8,180 nucleotides of DNA from Burkholderiales bacterium. GTDB taxonomy: Bacteria; Pseudomonadota; Gammaproteobacteria; Burkholderiales; SG8-41. The notes beneath the pieces were generated by a model. That model ran no database searches and was not told the origin of the DNA. It was given only the letters and a program-made list of their open reading frames with translations. Below are positions 6,403 to 8,180 of the stretch, piece after piece; position 1 is the stretch's first letter, and the number at the start of each line of letters is the position of its first letter. Made by a program: the position numbers and the translations under genes. Location of the stretch: the NCBI GenBank assembly GCA_005800795.1, contig SYEN01000539.1:1-8180 (forward strand). The letters are read 5' to 3'.

Positions 6403-7018
6403 TGGACCGTTGTAAACATCGCGACTTGCAATCTTGCAGCGCTGTCCAGTGATCGCCAGCGCATCAATGGCACAGGCACCCTCGTACAAAACCCAACTTG
6501 TCCTGTGGTTGTAGAAGGTTTGCCATGACCTTGGTTTACGTCGTGCACCACACACATATTGCGCATACGTCAGGAATTCATACAACAGCAGCCGGAATTT
6601 GCGCCAATCGAAGACAGTGCCCGCAGCGCCACAACACGCAACAACCGGCGAATGTGATTGCAAATACGAACACAACGTACCACTGAGCAGGATGTGGGCA
6701 CGCTTGTTTCGGTGCGTATTCGATATTGACGCAGAGCAATACCCATACGCGGGAGAAAAATTTCATTTTAAATCAATTAGTTAACTTCATATTGAAGAAC
6801 GAGCTTGCACGTGCTGAAGAATTTTGTCAGCAATCTGCATGAGAAGGTCTTATTCGGCGGACACTGATTGAACTTACGCCCGGCACAACGAAATTGCGTA
6901 CAAACACCGGCAGCGCCGCTAGAATTCGTCTCCAGCTTGAGTACAGGCCGTTAGCAACGCTTATGTGGATGTGGCTTTCCCTGTGCAACCCGAGATGTTT
7001 TCAAAGCAGGAGTGTTCC
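6403..7018. other. 616-bp intergenic region without a recognisable gene
   Basis: No coding frame here has a credible start, ribosome site or family resemblance. An AT-rich island lies at about 6759-6800. No strong hairpin with a U-run, tRNA or repeat array was seen. It probably contains the promoter for the Bug gene at 7019; the rest is unexplained. Confidence 0.55.
6937..6966 (+). promoter_or_regulatory. Possible promoter of the Bug gene at 7019
   Basis: TTGAGT (6937-6942), an 18-bp spacer and TTATGT (6961-6966) resemble a sigma70 promoter about 50 bp upstream of the start codon. Pattern match only. Confidence 0.25.
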
Positions 7019-7999
7019 ATGACTAAAATGCCTTTTCACCTCCTCGTTGCCGTTTTGGCGCCGCTCTACGTCGGTACGGCCATGGGCGCGCAACGGGTGC
7101 AGAACTACCCGACAAAACCCATTCGACTCATCCTGCCCTTCGCTCCGGGAGGCGGCGCGGATTTGACCGGCAGGATGGTCGCGCCCGGCCTCACTGAGCG
7201 GCTGGGACAACCGTTGGTCATAGACAATCGGCCTGCCTCCGCGGGTATCGTGGGCGCAGAGATAGCCGCCAGGGCCGCGCCCGATGGTTATACGCTGCTG
7301 ATCGCGACGTCGAGTTTTGCCGCCAATCCTTCCATTTACAAAAAGCTGCCTTACGACGTGTTGAAGGATTTTGCGCCGATCACGCTCGCAGTTAATTCAC
7401 CGCTGGTGATGGTTGTGCATCCTTCGGTGCCAGCCAAATCCGTGCAGGAACTGATTGCGTTTGCGAGAGCGAACCCCAAAAAACTGAATTACGGATCTTC
7501 GGGTTCTGGCGGCGCTCCTCACATCGCGGGAGAAATGTTGAAATCCATGGCCCGTATCGAGATCGAGCACATCTCGTACAAGGGCATTGGGCAGGTACTG
7601 ACGGCGCTACTGGGCAATGAGGTCCAGATGACGTTCTCCAACCTCTTTGTCGCGCAGCCGCATATCACCTCGGGCCGCATGCGGGCACTGGCCATCACCA
7701 GCCCCGAGCGCTCCAAGGCCAAGCCGGAGTGGCCCACGATGGCGGAATCAGGGCTTCCCGGTTATCAGACCGGACTGTGGTTCGGATTCATGGCGCCCAG
7801 CGGAACCCCAGACCCGATTGTCCGGCGGCTGAACAAAGAGCTGGTCTCGATCTTGTCGCAACCGGAGCTGGTCAATAACATTCGTGCGCAAGGCGGCGAC
7901 GTGGTGGCGGGCACGCCTGAGGAATTTGCCCGGTTGCTGCGCGACGATATTGTGCGCTATGGCAAGATCATCCGCGCAGCGGGCATTGCCCAACAGTAG
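7019..7999 (+). CDS. Bug/TctC-family periplasmic solute-binding protein
   Basis: A 326-residue Bug protein. I chose ATG 7019, which has AGGAG at 7008-7012 with 6-nt spacing and places a normal signal peptide at residues 1-24 (LLVAVLAPLYVGTAMGA before Gln25). A start at 6965 would put 18 non-signal residues in front. Motifs are RLILPFAPGGGADLTGR, VIDNRPASAGIVG, AAPDGYT, LPYDVLKDFAPI, HISYKGIGQ and C-terminal VRYGKIIRAAGIAQQ. The second loop has RPAS in place of RPGA. It is similar in overall pattern to the gene at 5437 (both keep EIAARAAPDGYT), suggesting these two are closer relatives within the array. Substrate unknown. Confidence 0.94.
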   Translation: MTKMPFHLLVAVLAPLYVGTAMGAQRVQNYPTKPIRLILPFAPGGGADLTGRMVAPGLTERLGQPLVIDNRPASAGIVGAEIAARAAPDGYTLLIATSSFAANPSIYKKLPYDVLKDFAPITLAVNSPLVMVVHPSVPAKSVQELIAFARANPKKLNYGSSGSGGAPHIAGEMLKSMARIEIEHISYKGIGQVLTALLGNEVQMTFSNLFVAQPHITSGRMRALAITSPERSKAKPEWPTMAESGLPGYQTGLWFGFMAPSGTPDPIVRRLNKELVSILSQPELVNNIRAQGGDVVAGTPEEFARLLRDDIVRYGKIIRAAGIAQQ

Positions 8000-8057
8000 C
8001 CACGCCACTTTTCTGGCGAAACGCATGGCGTCAGACGGTGCGGATTCGAAACCGATC

Positions 8058-8180
8058 ATGTGCCGAGTGATTATCAACATCGCCGTGTGGAGCGCCATCC
8101 TCAGCGCAGCGCAGGCGCAGCCTTATCCCTCGCGTCCAATCCGTTTTATCTCTCCCAACCCCGCCGGTGGCGCCAATGAC
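8058..8180 (+). CDS. Bug/TctC-family solute-binding protein, N-terminal fragment (cut by window edge)
   Basis: The first 41 codons of another Bug gene, running off the window. From ATG 8058 it encodes a compact signal peptide (MCRVIINIAVWSAILSAAQA before Gln21) and then YPSRPIRFISPNPAGGANDx, the first Bug ligand loop. An in-frame ATG at 8025 would add 11 residues, including acidic ones, and is less typical of a signal peptide N-region. Neither start has a strong Shine-Dalgarno. It starts 58 bp after the stop of the preceding Bug gene, so the two may be co-transcribed. Confidence 0.82.
   Translation, partial: MCRVIINIAVWSAILSAAQAQPYPSRPIRFISPNPAGGAND

Noticed and set aside
6498..6784. Small plus-strand ORFs of 61-62 codons
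   Set aside because: No ribosome sites, no family resemblance, odd composition and overlap with each other in different frames.
8002..8031. Hairpins ACGCCA/TGGCGT and CGCCA/TGGCG after the Bug stop at 7999
   Set aside because: Short, mutually exclusive stems without a U-run; not enough for a terminator or attenuator call.

Overview
This is a GC-rich window with codon use and gene content typical of a betaproteobacterium. The best guess is Burkholderiales or a relative, because it carries a dense array of Bug/TctC-type periplasmic solute-binding proteins, a family strongly expanded in that order. The assignment rests on gene content only.

Layout. Positions 1-157 hold the 3' end of a Bug/TctC gene. 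Positions 234-614 encode a GcvH-like lipoyl carrier protein. A second Bug gene follows (699-1682). After an AT-rich gap comes an OsmC-family gene (1822-2382) interrupted by an in-frame TGA. Its stop overlaps the proposed start of a third Bug gene (2375-3391), which overlaps a fourth (3388-4395) by 4 bp. On the opposite strand, converging on that cluster, lies a second OsmC-family gene (4986-4426) with an in-frame TGA at exactly the same place. Then come a 450-bp non-coding stretch, a fifth Bug gene (5437-6402), a 616-bp non-coding stretch, a sixth Bug gene (7019-7999) and the 5' end of a seventh (from about 8058).

Main result. The two OsmC-family genes each look like two small ORFs, but both are better read as one 186-residue selenoprotein. 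The UGA falls where OsmC/Ohr proteins carry their peroxidatic cysteine. The frame stays open and conserved after it, with about half of the residues identical between the copies. The second (resolving) cysteine is present. In both copies a hairpin with a GUA apical loop starts 9 nt after the UGA, its loop G is 20 nt after the UGA, and its stem shows a compensatory base-pair change between the paralogues. This is what a bacterial SECIS element should look like.

How the genes may work together (inference). OsmC/Ohr proteins are thiol peroxidases, and Ohr is known to be reduced by lipoylated proteins. A lipoyl carrier encoded in the same neighbourhood could be the electron donor for the Sec-OsmC proteins. 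The Bug proteins are orphan substrate-binding proteins with no TctA/TctB membrane partners in view, and their ligands cannot be read from sequence. The selenocysteine machinery (selA, selB, selC, selD) is not in the window and must be elsewhere in the genome if the interpretation is right.
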